From: CAMCHP01 sp036835325 | GTDB taxonomy: Bacteria; Bacteroidota; Bacteroidia; Flavobacteriales_D; Sanyastnellaceae | Assembly (NCBI GenBank): GCA_036835325.1 | Contig: DAITMF010000003.1 | Coordinates: forward strand, 1 to 64,000 | Length of the DNA: 64,000 bases | Reading direction: 5' to 3' | Part shown: piece after piece, positions 51,814-59,764 of the stretch | Layout of the letters: the number at the start of each line of letters is the position of its first letter | How positions within the stretch are numbered: position 1 is the first letter of the stretch | Notes under the pieces: model-generated | Databases searched by the model: none | The model's input: the letters and a program-made list of their open reading frames with translations, nothing else | Told to the model about the DNA's origin: nothing | Program-made: the position numbers and the translations under genes

Positions 51814-52279
51814 GGCCCTGTTGACATACCTTGTTTCAGCCGTTGTGCTGCTCGCCGGATGTGGCCAATCGCCTTATTTTTACGAGAATACGGTGATCGA
51901 CCCGCAAGGCTGGTCCGGGAGTGAGCCGGTGAGTTACACGTTTGACATTGACGGCACCACCGAGCCGTTCAATTTCGTCATGAACCTGAGGCATGGCGAC
52001 GATTACCCGTACAGTAACCTCTTTCTCTTCGTGCAACTTGATTTCCCGAATGGGAAAACCTCTGTTGATACCTTAGAATGCGTGCTGGCTGACCCCACCG
52101 GCCGTTGGAATGGCAGAAAAACCGGTCAACTCGTTGACCACCGAATTATGCTGAACAGCCGCCGCATTTTTCCAATGGAGGGCAGTTACCATGTGCATAT
52201 CCGTCAAGCGATGCGGAATGACCCATTGCCGGGTATCCATGACGTGGGTTTCAGTTTGGAGCGCTGGCAACCCGAGTAG
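51803..52279 (+). CDS. gldH: gliding-motility lipoprotein GldH
   Basis: A 158-residue lipoprotein with signal peptide II and lipobox VVLLAGC, Cys20. GldH family residues follow: SPYFYENTVIDPQGW and YPYSNLFLFVQLDFPNGK, typical of the Bacteroidota gliding proteins. It is required for gliding motility/T9SS function in Flavobacterium. GGAGG six nt before the ATG, within ricT, acts as its ribosome binding site. It implies the organism glides or has T9SS. Confidence 0.88.
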   Translation: MRRKALLTYLVSAVVLLAGCGQSPYFYENTVIDPQGWSGSEPVSYTFDIDGTTEPFNFVMNLRHGDDYPYSNLFLFVQLDFPNGKTSVDTLECVLADPTGRWNGRKTGQLVDHRIMLNSRRIFPMEGSYHVHIRQAMRNDPLPGIHDVGFSLERWQPE

Positions 52280-52281
52280 CC

Positions 52282-52518
52282 TCAAACGGCTTCGGGTTTT
52301 TTACCGAGCATAAACCGCACAACAAGCGCGCGAATCAGCAGTAACCAGGGAAGGCCGTGCATAAGTGCGTCGGCCCAATCGATCAATTGCATGCCATTCG
52401 CTCCGCCGGCAATCCAGCGGATTTTACCCACCAAATGCGGTTCAGGGAAGAAGGGCGCAAGACCCAAGGTGAGCGACATCATAAGAAGAAGCCGCCAATC
52501 GTTCAAGAGTGCTTTCAT
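52282..52518 (-). CDS. small conserved membrane protein
   Basis: A 78-residue protein with two membrane helices (about 7-24 and 48-67) and LTLGLAPFFPEPHLVGKIRW between them. I recall the same short protein in other Bacteroidota with the LAPFFPEPH motif, function unknown. It lies 6 bp past the rhodanese gene, in the same direction, and is likely cotranscribed. Confidence 0.75.
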   Translation of the reverse strand: MKALLNDWRLLLMMSLTLGLAPFFPEPHLVGKIRWIAGGANGMQLIDWADALMHGLPWLLLIRALVVRFMLGKKPEAV

Positions 52519-52524
52519 CGCTGA

Positions 52525-52971
52525 TCAGTCGCAGTTAACAGTGGGTTTTCCGGCGGCGCGCCAAGCGTTGATTCCGCCTTGCAGGTTGTACACTTCGGTA
52601 AACCCTTCGCGCTTCATGAAATCCATGGCCTGACCGCTGCGTCCGCCAACTGCGCAGTACACAAATACGGGCGCGCTATGATCAAGCGTCTTCACACGAG
52701 CCTTGAAGTTGGCGTCGTAAAAGTCAATGTGCTCACCGCAGGCTACGCGGCCGGCCGCAACTTCGTCGGGCGTGCGCACATCAAGTACGAGCGCATTGGG
52801 CTTGGCTTCCATTAATTGCACGAATTCGTCAACCGCAATTTCCTTCACGGTTTGGGCGCTTTTATTTTTTTCGCCTTCGGCGGATGACGACCCTTGGGGC
52901 GCATTTTGCGAGTTGCCTCCACAAGCAAACAAGAACATGGCCGAGGCCAACACGGTAAGTCGAAGTTTCAT
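52525..52971 (-). CDS. rhodanese-domain lipoprotein
   Basis: A 148-residue protein with lipobox FLFAC (Cys17) and a rhodanese fold (VLDVRTPDEVAAG, active loop YCAVGGRSGQA). Single-domain rhodaneses move sulfane sulfur; the membrane anchoring suggests a periplasmic role. The loop Cys is present. Paired with a small membrane protein downstream. Confidence 0.88.
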   Translation of the reverse strand: MKLRLTVLASAMFLFACGGNSQNAPQGSSSAEGEKNKSAQTVKEIAVDEFVQLMEAKPNALVLDVRTPDEVAAGRVACGEHIDFYDANFKARVKTLDHSAPVFVYCAVGGRSGQAMDFMKREGFTEVYNLQGGINAWRAAGKPTVNCD

Positions 52972-53044
52972 GAATCTGTGTATTTACACCCCAAAGATGG
53001 GGCAGAAGCTTGGATGGGGAAGTGATGGAAGTCACCCAAACGAA

Positions 53045-53070
53045 AAAGTCCCGCCAAACGGCAGGACTTT
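53045..53070. terminator. bidirectional terminator stem
   Basis: AAAGTCCCGCC (53045-53055) and GGCAGGACTTT (53060-53070) pair with one G-U, loop AAAC; A-run and T-run edges on both sides. It lies past the 3-prime end of the DUF5689-like gene and upstream of the rhodanese gene. Confidence 0.75.
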
Positions 53071-53089
53071 CTCAGTATTAAAAGGATGT

Positions 53090-54421
53090 TCAGTGCTTCA
53101 CAAAGCGAATAGCCGAGTTGCCATCACGGCCCTCAACCACTGCGGTGTAGTGGCCCGGAGCCAGCGCATCAACAGCGATAACTGAGGTTACACCGTTCGT
53201 GGCAACCTGGGCCACTTCGCGGCCTTGGGCATCAAAAATGCGCACAAAGCCGTCGACTGCACGACCGTCGGCATAGCGAAGGTTGAGCGCCTCTGTAGCC
53301 GGGTTTGGCCATGCGCTGATCGCTGAAGAAACCATCGTTTCAGCCACGCCAACAACCGCTTCAACGTCGTTGCCATTGCGTGGCAGAATCTTGAACTCGT
53401 TGAATGAGTAGAAGACCGGACCGGTTACGTTGTAGGCAGTACCTTGGGTGCGGGTAGCTTCGTAAATGGCGGGGTTAATAAGGGCTGATCCGCTGCCGTC
53501 GTTTACAATCCATTGTCCGAAACCTGAATTGGCATCTGTACAGATCGCGTTGCTTACGCGAACCAATACGCCTTCGTAGGCCTCTGTATTGACTTGTGCA
53601 GTGGTGATTTGGGCCGGTGCGTAGGGGGTGTTTCCGCTTGACACAATGGTCAAACCAGCAATTCCTGAGATCTGCGTCATTTCGAAGAACTCCACCACAT
53701 TGCCAATGAAGGTAACGCTGTCGCCAACGGTTACCGCTGCATCGGTGAAAACGAATACACCGTTGTACGCGCCTTCGTTGTCTTGGATGAAGAACCCGTT
53801 GTTTCCACCCGCAGGAATAACCGCTGAAACAATGCCGCCGGTAAGCACAGTGCTACCCTCAAGTGGAGAGGCACCCATGGCATTTTGAATTTCGTTGATG
53901 GTCACTTGTGGGACATCTGAAGTCGTTACAACAACGTAGTCGATCTGAAGACCAAAGTCACCACCGGTGTTGCGAGTAGACAAAATAAATTCAGAGTTGT
54001 TGTTGGTGTTGGCACACACAAGGCTTTGAGTGACCTCTACCCAGTTGGCGCTGTTGATGCTTTCGTAAGGCGCATAGGTGTAGCCAAAGTCTTCTGCACG
54101 GTTGTCGTACAAACCGGCACGAATGTCACCATTGCCGCGAACCAAGTAGGTAACTTCATAGCTGGTTGCGTTTTCTGTGGTCAAAGATTCGGTAGAGAAA
54201 CGGCGGTGTTGGCTGTCAGCATTTTCAAGCTGCAGGGCAAAGTCGCCGGTACCCATGTTGTTGTTGGCTTGGGTAACTGCGGTCAAATCGATGTTGGTTC
54301 GGGCGCCGTTCCAGCCATCGGGAACACCGTTTGTCCAGTCGGTGAAGTCGCTTTCGAATACTTGGGCGCTAAGGCCGGCGCATGCGAGCAGAGAGAGAAA
54401 GAAAAGAGTAACGTTTTTCAT
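53090..54421 (-). CDS. T9SS-exported DUF5689-like cell-surface protein
   Basis: A 443-residue secreted protein: signal peptide ending at GLSAQ (about residue 19), a jelly-roll/choice-of-anchor-like region (about 22-170), an OB-like segment of DUF5689 type (about 170-350: IPAGGNNGFFIQDN, GVFVFTDAAVTVGDSVTFIG) and a C-terminal T9SS sorting domain (AWPNPATEALNL to IRFVKH). OB-fold content often goes with nucleic acid or phosphate ligands. Member of a TonB/nuclease cluster with the next three genes. Confidence 0.78.
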   Translation of the reverse strand: MKNVTLFFLSLLACAGLSAQVFESDFTDWTNGVPDGWNGARTNIDLTAVTQANNNMGTGDFALQLENADSQHRRFSTESLTTENATSYEVTYLVRGNGDIRAGLYDNRAEDFGYTYAPYESINSANWVEVTQSLVCANTNNNSEFILSTRNTGGDFGLQIDYVVVTTSDVPQVTINEIQNAMGASPLEGSTVLTGGIVSAVIPAGGNNGFFIQDNEGAYNGVFVFTDAAVTVGDSVTFIGNVVEFFEMTQISGIAGLTIVSSGNTPYAPAQITTAQVNTEAYEGVLVRVSNAICTDANSGFGQWIVNDGSGSALINPAIYEATRTQGTAYNVTGPVFYSFNEFKILPRNGNDVEAVVGVAETMVSSAISAWPNPATEALNLRYADGRAVDGFVRIFDAQGREVAQVATNGVTSVIAVDALAPGHYTAVVEGRDGNSAIRFVKH

Positions 54422-54444
54422 GGTAAAAGATTTGTGTAACGTGC

Positions 54445-55728
54445 TTAGTACTCGGTGATCAGAATGTCGTCAACCTCCCAAGTGGCTGATTGGTTGGTAC
54501 TGGTGTATTTAAAGGCGATGCGCACATTGCTCTGACCCACGAAGTTGGTCATCGGAAGTACACCGCTGTCGGTCCATTGGAAGCCACCTGTTGACCAGCC
54601 CAAGAAGAGGGTGTAGTCTTCCCAAGTGCCTTGGGTTGCCGGTGAGCTTGTGCCATCGTAATTGGTTGAGATCATAACTTGAAGGCCGGGTCCGGAGAAG
54701 TTGCGCGCATTGCGGAACGAAAGCCCGGGTGCTGTGGCGGCGCTGAGGTCAACCGCCGGTGAGATCAACCACAGCTCGGTTTGCGATGAGCTGCCGCCAT
54801 CCCATCCGGAGGCTACAGCGTAGAAATTACCTGCTGAACCTTGGTCAGAAACCTCCCAAACGTGGTTTTCAGGTGTGCTGGTCACTTGGTAGTTGATCCA
54901 TCCGCCGGAGGCGAGATTCTCATCTTGAAAATCTTTAAGCAAGTAGGCGTCATCTCCGCCGCCACCGCCGCCGCCGCCGGTGCAACGCTCACCGCTGAGC
55001 TGCACCTCGTCAAGGTTGCGGATGTACAACTGCATGTCGTTGTTGAACTGGCCAACAATCGCCACAAACGAGCCATTGCCTTCGGGAATGGTGAGGTTTG
55101 CGAAGTTCGCAAAGCCCGAACTGCGCACAATTACGGTGTTACCGTTGCAATCGGTCAAGGTGCGGTTAACACTCGATTGGTTGATGGCATCGGCGTAAGG
55201 TTGACCGAGCTCTCCACCCACGAATTCAACGTTTTCAAGGCGAATAAGCTGTCCTTGAATCGCGGGCGATATTTCGCTGATGGTAACGGTTTTCGGCGCG
55301 AAGGGCACGTTGGTGGCTTGCTTCACGATGTTGTCGATTTGGCTCACGTTGTCGAGCTGCAACATGCCGCTAAACACGTTCAAAATGGTACCGGGTAGGT
55401 AAACACGTACCGAGTCGCCTTCGTAAACCCCACCCGGGGTTTGCAAGCGCAGGTTGATGGCCGCGTCACCGTCTTGGAGGTAGATATTGCGGTACAGGTT
55501 GCCATTTTGCTCGTCAGCGGTGATCACCCCAAACACTGAGTATTCTTCAGTGAAGGTGATGGCCTCGCCTGCGAAGAGATCGCGCAACTGCTGAACAGTG
55601 AGCACTTGGCCCACGGGCAGCTCGTTGAGTGGCGGACTGTCGTATTCGCGCTTACATGCGCTTAAGGTTACAATGCCGATGATGGTCAATACGGCAAGGA
55701 TGCGGTTGGTGTATGTAGTCGCTTTCAT
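54445..55728 (-). CDS. DUF5689-domain lipoprotein
   Basis: A 427-residue surface lipoprotein (lipobox LSAC, Cys25) with DUF5689 (about 40-260: GDAAINLRLQTPGGVYEGDSVRV) then an eight-Gly linker and a choice-of-anchor J-like C-terminal domain (DDILITEY). In SusD-like fashion it may present substrate to the adjacent TonB receptor. The linker is encoded by a GC-rich trinucleotide run. 23 bp from its neighbour. Confidence 0.8.
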   Translation of the reverse strand: MKATTYTNRILAVLTIIGIVTLSACKREYDSPPLNELPVGQVLTVQQLRDLFAGEAITFTEEYSVFGVITADEQNGNLYRNIYLQDGDAAINLRLQTPGGVYEGDSVRVYLPGTILNVFSGMLQLDNVSQIDNIVKQATNVPFAPKTVTISEISPAIQGQLIRLENVEFVGGELGQPYADAINQSSVNRTLTDCNGNTVIVRSSGFANFANLTIPEGNGSFVAIVGQFNNDMQLYIRNLDEVQLSGERCTGGGGGGGGDDAYLLKDFQDENLASGGWINYQVTSTPENHVWEVSDQGSAGNFYAVASGWDGGSSSQTELWLISPAVDLSAATAPGLSFRNARNFSGPGLQVMISTNYDGTSSPATQGTWEDYTLFLGWSTGGFQWTDSGVLPMTNFVGQSNVRIAFKYTSTNQSATWEVDDILITEY

Positions 55729-55731
55729 AAA

Positions 55732-58290
55732 TCAAAAACTCACTGCAAGTTGGGCAAAATAGGTGCGTCCGAACAAGTAGCTCAAACGCGGAGGAAATTT
55801 GTTTACATCGGTGCGGTCGTAGCGCAATTGCTCAAAGCCGCCGATGGCGAATTCTTGGTTGTTCAACAGGTTGCTGGTGCTTATGTTGAGGTTGATGAAC
55901 ATGCCCTTCACACGCCATGACTTGCCAAAGTAGGCGTCAACGGTGAAGTTATCGTCGAGACGGGTTTGCGCAAGCAAGGCATCCCACTGCGGGTCGTCGG
56001 TCACGAAGTTCCCTAAGGCCTCAGAGGTTCTGCGGTCTGGGTTCGGATCAAGGTAGATGTGGGCGAAGTAGTTCGCGTTGACACCTGCAAACCAGTACTT
56101 CGGCGAGTTGTAGCGCAAGCCCAGCGAGCCGGCCGTTTGCGGCATACCACCGATGCGGTAGTTTTTAAGGTACACGGTGCGGTTGTCGGCGATTACTTCT
56201 TCAGCGTTGTCGCGGGTGATGCGTGCGGTCGGACGAGAGTTCCAGAGGTACTGCCCGGTTCCGAGTACGGCTGTCACCACAGTGGTTGATGACGCGTTGG
56301 CCTCAACGCCAATTTCTGTACCCATGTGCAGGTGGTCAACACCGGTCATGCTGTAGTTTACAAAGGTTCTGAACTCATCGTGGTAGAAGCTACGGGCCCA
56401 CACTTGGTCGTTGATCTCGGTGTAGAACACGGTCGCGCGCGCTTTGAATTTGGGGTAGCGTACGATGTAGTTCAGGTCTCCCCCAAAGATTTTTTCGGTG
56501 GTAAGGCCTGGAATGGTTTCGTGGCGCGTACGGGGCGACAAGAACGAGAACCTTGCCGATGGCGGTAAGGTTTGGTGTACCAAGTTAGCTGTCAAAATAT
56601 GACGTCCGGTAACTTTGTAGGTAGCGCCTGCCTTAAGTCCGTATGTAAAGAAGCTGGTGCGCTCTGATTCGCCAAACGACGATTCAGGGAATCGGCCGTT
56701 TTGCATGGCGCTGTTCCTCCAGAATTCGGTTTGCCCGAGCTCTGCACCGGCGTAGAAATCCCACTTTCGGAAGGTATAATCGTACTGCGCAAAGGCGTTG
56801 TAGCGGTTAACGTTCATGGTGTAGTCAAAACCGAATACTTCGCCTTCACGAACGATGCGGTTGGGCGTATTCAGGTCGTTCTGGGCGAGATCAGCGTTGT
56901 TGAAGTCGCGCAGGGCGAATTGGTCAACATCGACCCAGAAATCACCGCCCAGAAGGTCTTCAATCATTCTGAAGTTGCGGGTACTTTGGTGGTGGAAGGA
57001 CGCGCCCACGATAAGCTTCTCACGGTCGCTAAAGCTATGGCTGTATACGCTGTTGGCGCCATACGTGGTGAGGTCGTTGCGGATTTCTTCAACGATGTAC
57101 ATGCTGCGGTTACCGGTAACGTTGTTGCCATTAATGCCATTGGCGTTTTCAACGGTGAAGAGGTTCTTGCTGTTGGCGAAGTAGAGGCGGTCCCAGTCGA
57201 TTTGACGGACTTCAGGCCCGCCGGTCCAGGCAGCGGTGGCCGCATCGAAGCCAACTTGGTCATTGTCAAGTTCGAAGAAGCTTGGCAAATAGCGCCAGTA
57301 ATCGGGTCGTGGGTCAGGCGCATCGTACCAGTTGATGGCGGTGATGCCTCCGCGGCCTGTCGAAGCAAACAGCGAGGTTTTTATGCTGGTGTTCGCAGTA
57401 GGTGTGTAATAGTGCGATGCAATGGCCATTGGGGTGTGGTTGTTGGTCACACGGGCATTGCGTTTTTCGCCATTTTGGAAACCCCAGTTAGGATTGTAGA
57501 AGTTAGTCCCGGCGAGGTCGTAGGCCTCTTGTATCGCCAGACCTTGGCGCCCTTGCACTACAGGAGCTCCGAACACGACCACGCCGAAACTGTGTGTTTT
57601 GTTCAGTTTTTTCTCTGCCGATAAAAAGTAGCCTGCGGCATCGAAGAATGTGCCTTCAACGTAGCCTTCATCGGCCCAACGGCGTGAGAGTGACACGGTA
57701 AATGCCCAGCCGTTTTCCATCATGCCCGTAGAGTGCGTGGCCATGATGCGGTTGCGGTAAGCGCGGTTTGAAGAAGCGTACGAAACGCGGGTTCCCGGCC
57801 GCATTTCACTTGCGCGCAGGTCGATGTTGGTGTACCCTCCGATTCCGCCGAAGTTGTACTGCGAACCTTGAACGCCGGTGCGCACACTGATGTTGCGCGT
57901 AACATCGTTCAAGCCCCCCCAGCGAAACCACTGAGCCCAGCCGCTTTCAAGATCATTGACGAGAATGCCATTGAGCGATACACGGGTGTGGTTTGATTGG
58001 TAACCACGAATGCGGTAGCGGGCTGATCCGAAGTTAAAGCCTGCGGTGCTGGTGTATACATCACGCGCCGATTGCAGTAGACCCGAGATGTCTTGCGACT
58101 CAAGCTCGGCATCGAGGTCATCAGCCGTTACAGTAAATACACTCGTTCGGGGCTGCATCTCCAAGCCGGTGGTGTCAGGCATGGTTCTTGATACCGGTAG
58201 GGTATCGGTCTGTGCAGTTGCCCATCCTGCCGTGAGGCAGAACATGAATAAAACTGCAAATTTGCAGGGGGTGTTAGGCATGCTGAGCAT
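55732..58290 (-). CDS. TonB-dependent outer-membrane receptor
   Basis: An 852-residue receptor: signal peptide ending WATAQ, plug domain (about 30-150: DVYTSTAGFNFGSARYRIRGYQ and RVSLNGILVNDLESGW), 22-strand barrel and terminal aromatic (SF). No carboxypeptidase-like N-domain or SusC signature. The start is at 58290 (MLSMPNTP) or 58281; an earlier in-frame ATG is not followed by a signal peptide. Ligand unknown; neighbours with DUF5689 and a nuclease suggest nucleic acid or its breakdown products. Confidence 0.86.
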   Translation of the reverse strand: MLSMPNTPCKFAVLFMFCLTAGWATAQTDTLPVSRTMPDTTGLEMQPRTSVFTVTADDLDAELESQDISGLLQSARDVYTSTAGFNFGSARYRIRGYQSNHTRVSLNGILVNDLESGWAQWFRWGGLNDVTRNISVRTGVQGSQYNFGGIGGYTNIDLRASEMRPGTRVSYASSNRAYRNRIMATHSTGMMENGWAFTVSLSRRWADEGYVEGTFFDAAGYFLSAEKKLNKTHSFGVVVFGAPVVQGRQGLAIQEAYDLAGTNFYNPNWGFQNGEKRNARVTNNHTPMAIASHYYTPTANTSIKTSLFASTGRGGITAINWYDAPDPRPDYWRYLPSFFELDNDQVGFDAATAAWTGGPEVRQIDWDRLYFANSKNLFTVENANGINGNNVTGNRSMYIVEEIRNDLTTYGANSVYSHSFSDREKLIVGASFHHQSTRNFRMIEDLLGGDFWVDVDQFALRDFNNADLAQNDLNTPNRIVREGEVFGFDYTMNVNRYNAFAQYDYTFRKWDFYAGAELGQTEFWRNSAMQNGRFPESSFGESERTSFFTYGLKAGATYKVTGRHILTANLVHQTLPPSARFSFLSPRTRHETIPGLTTEKIFGGDLNYIVRYPKFKARATVFYTEINDQVWARSFYHDEFRTFVNYSMTGVDHLHMGTEIGVEANASSTTVVTAVLGTGQYLWNSRPTARITRDNAEEVIADNRTVYLKNYRIGGMPQTAGSLGLRYNSPKYWFAGVNANYFAHIYLDPNPDRRTSEALGNFVTDDPQWDALLAQTRLDDNFTVDAYFGKSWRVKGMFINLNISTSNLLNNQEFAIGGFEQLRYDRTDVNKFPPRLSYLFGRTYFAQLAVSF

Positions 58291-58459
58291 GGTCGAAAAT
58301 TGGGTTACAATGTTACACATACCCATTGACATTGCATCATGCTGATCGAAAGTTAACAAAGTGGTAATTGAAAGGTCAAGCGGCATGACATTTGCACTCC
58401 AAAACATTGTGTATGTTGCGCCTCCTAAATTTACGGCCTTTTGGAAAATTTGGTAGTGT

Positions 58460-59527
58460 ATGAATACTTCTAAACTCAAGCTTTTTTCACCTTTGGCGGC
58501 GGCTCTTGTGCTTCTTTTTTTGGGAGGATGTGCACTGCCGTATCAGGTCGACGGACAGGAGTATCAACCTGCGGTTGTGGGCTTTTACAACGTAGAAAAC
58601 CTCTTTGACACGGTTGATTCTCCTGACACCAACGACGAAGAGTACTTGCCCGATGGTTTGAAAGGGTGGACGGAAGAGCGCTACCGTGAGAAACTCGCCA
58701 ACATGGCCCGGGTAATCAGTGAAATCGGCACAGAGATTCATCCTTCGGGGGTGCAAATTCTCGGCCTTTCAGAAATTGAAAACCGCCAAGTGGTTGAAGA
58801 CCTTATCAATACCGGTCCTTTGGCTGACCGCAATTACGGCATAGTGCATTACGACTCGCCTGACCGTCGTGGTATAGACGTGGGTTTGATCTACCAAAAA
58901 GACCGCTTCAAGGTCTTCAACAGCAAAAGCTACTGCCTCACCCTGCCGAACCGCGACGATTTTTTTACCCGCGACCAACTCCTTGTCAGCGGTGTGCTCG
59001 ATGGCGACACCGTGCATGTAATTGTGGTCCATTGGCCTTCGCGCCGCGGAGGTGAAAAGAAAAGCATGCCACTGCGCATGGCGGCTGCTGAGCTCGGTAG
59101 AAGCATCGTTGATTCCATCCAAACAGAGAACCCAAATGCGGCCATATTCTACATGGGTGACCTCAATGATGATCCTGTTGACCCGTCGGTACGTCGCGGA
59201 CTTCGCTCATCCGGCAAAGCCGAAAAAACAACTGCCGGAATGCTCTTTAACCCCATGGAAGACCTTTACAACAAGGGCATCGGTTCATTGGCCTACCGCG
59301 ACAACTGGAACTTGTTTGACCAAGTGCTCGTGAGCGAAGGCGGCATCACGCCCTTGCGCAACTCGTACCGCTACTTCGGGGCGAAAGTCTTTAATAAGCC
59401 ATACCTTCGTCAGCAAGAGGGCAACTTTGCGGGCTACCCGTTCCGAACCCACGTGGGAAACACCTACAAAGGGGGCTTCAGTGACCACTTTCCGGTGTAC
59501 CTCATTTTGGTTCGTGACATCCGTTAA
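58460..59527 (+). CDS. endonuclease/exonuclease/phosphatase lipoprotein
   Basis: A 355-residue EEP-superfamily hydrolase with lipobox LGGC (Cys24). Catalytic elements: GFYNVENLFD, LSEIENR (Mg ligand), VHWPSRRGG (His), MGDLNDDP (Asp/Asn) and SDHFPVY (terminal His). It should cleave phosphodiesters such as DNA, or phosphoinositide-like substrates, outside the cell. It is divergent from the receptor operon; the 169-bp spacer presumably holds both promoters. Confidence 0.88.
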   Translation: MNTSKLKLFSPLAAALVLLFLGGCALPYQVDGQEYQPAVVGFYNVENLFDTVDSPDTNDEEYLPDGLKGWTEERYREKLANMARVISEIGTEIHPSGVQILGLSEIENRQVVEDLINTGPLADRNYGIVHYDSPDRRGIDVGLIYQKDRFKVFNSKSYCLTLPNRDDFFTRDQLLVSGVLDGDTVHVIVVHWPSRRGGEKKSMPLRMAAAELGRSIVDSIQTENPNAAIFYMGDLNDDPVDPSVRRGLRSSGKAEKTTAGMLFNPMEDLYNKGIGSLAYRDNWNLFDQVLVSEGGITPLRNSYRYFGAKVFNKPYLRQQEGNFAGYPFRTHVGNTYKGGFSDHFPVYLILVRDIR

Positions 59528-59764
59528 GCGTTCTCTATCAACACCTCTCCGTGAAAAGGTAGGCGCGCATACGCAACCATCTGCTGATATCTATGGTCAT
59601 CTTTGAGACCGACTAATGCGCGATTCAAGGCACATTATATGCTCTTGATGACTTTATTGACCAGCTTTTAAGCAAAATTGGCGTTGATTGCTATCTTTAC
59701 GAGTGGCAAGCGCCACATTAAACTTCAACGCAGTCACTGACTATATAGGGGAGAGGAATTCTAC
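59528..59764. promoter_or_regulatory. 237-bp spacer upstream of the giant surface protein gene
   Basis: Holds TATCTTTA (59692-59699), a near -7 box, with a TTG about 22 nt upstream, and a purine-rich AGGGGAGAGGA ribosome-binding region 6 nt before the ATG. No gene seen. Confidence 0.35.

Noticed and set aside
54950..54990. Poly-glycine codon run in the DUF5689 lipoprotein as a phase-variation tract
   Set aside because: It is built of trinucleotide units, so length changes keep the frame; it reads as a linker.
56701..57624. 307-codon plus-strand frame inside the TonB receptor
   Set aside because: Antisense to a complete receptor; hydrophobic Val-rich sequence is the usual antisense artefact.
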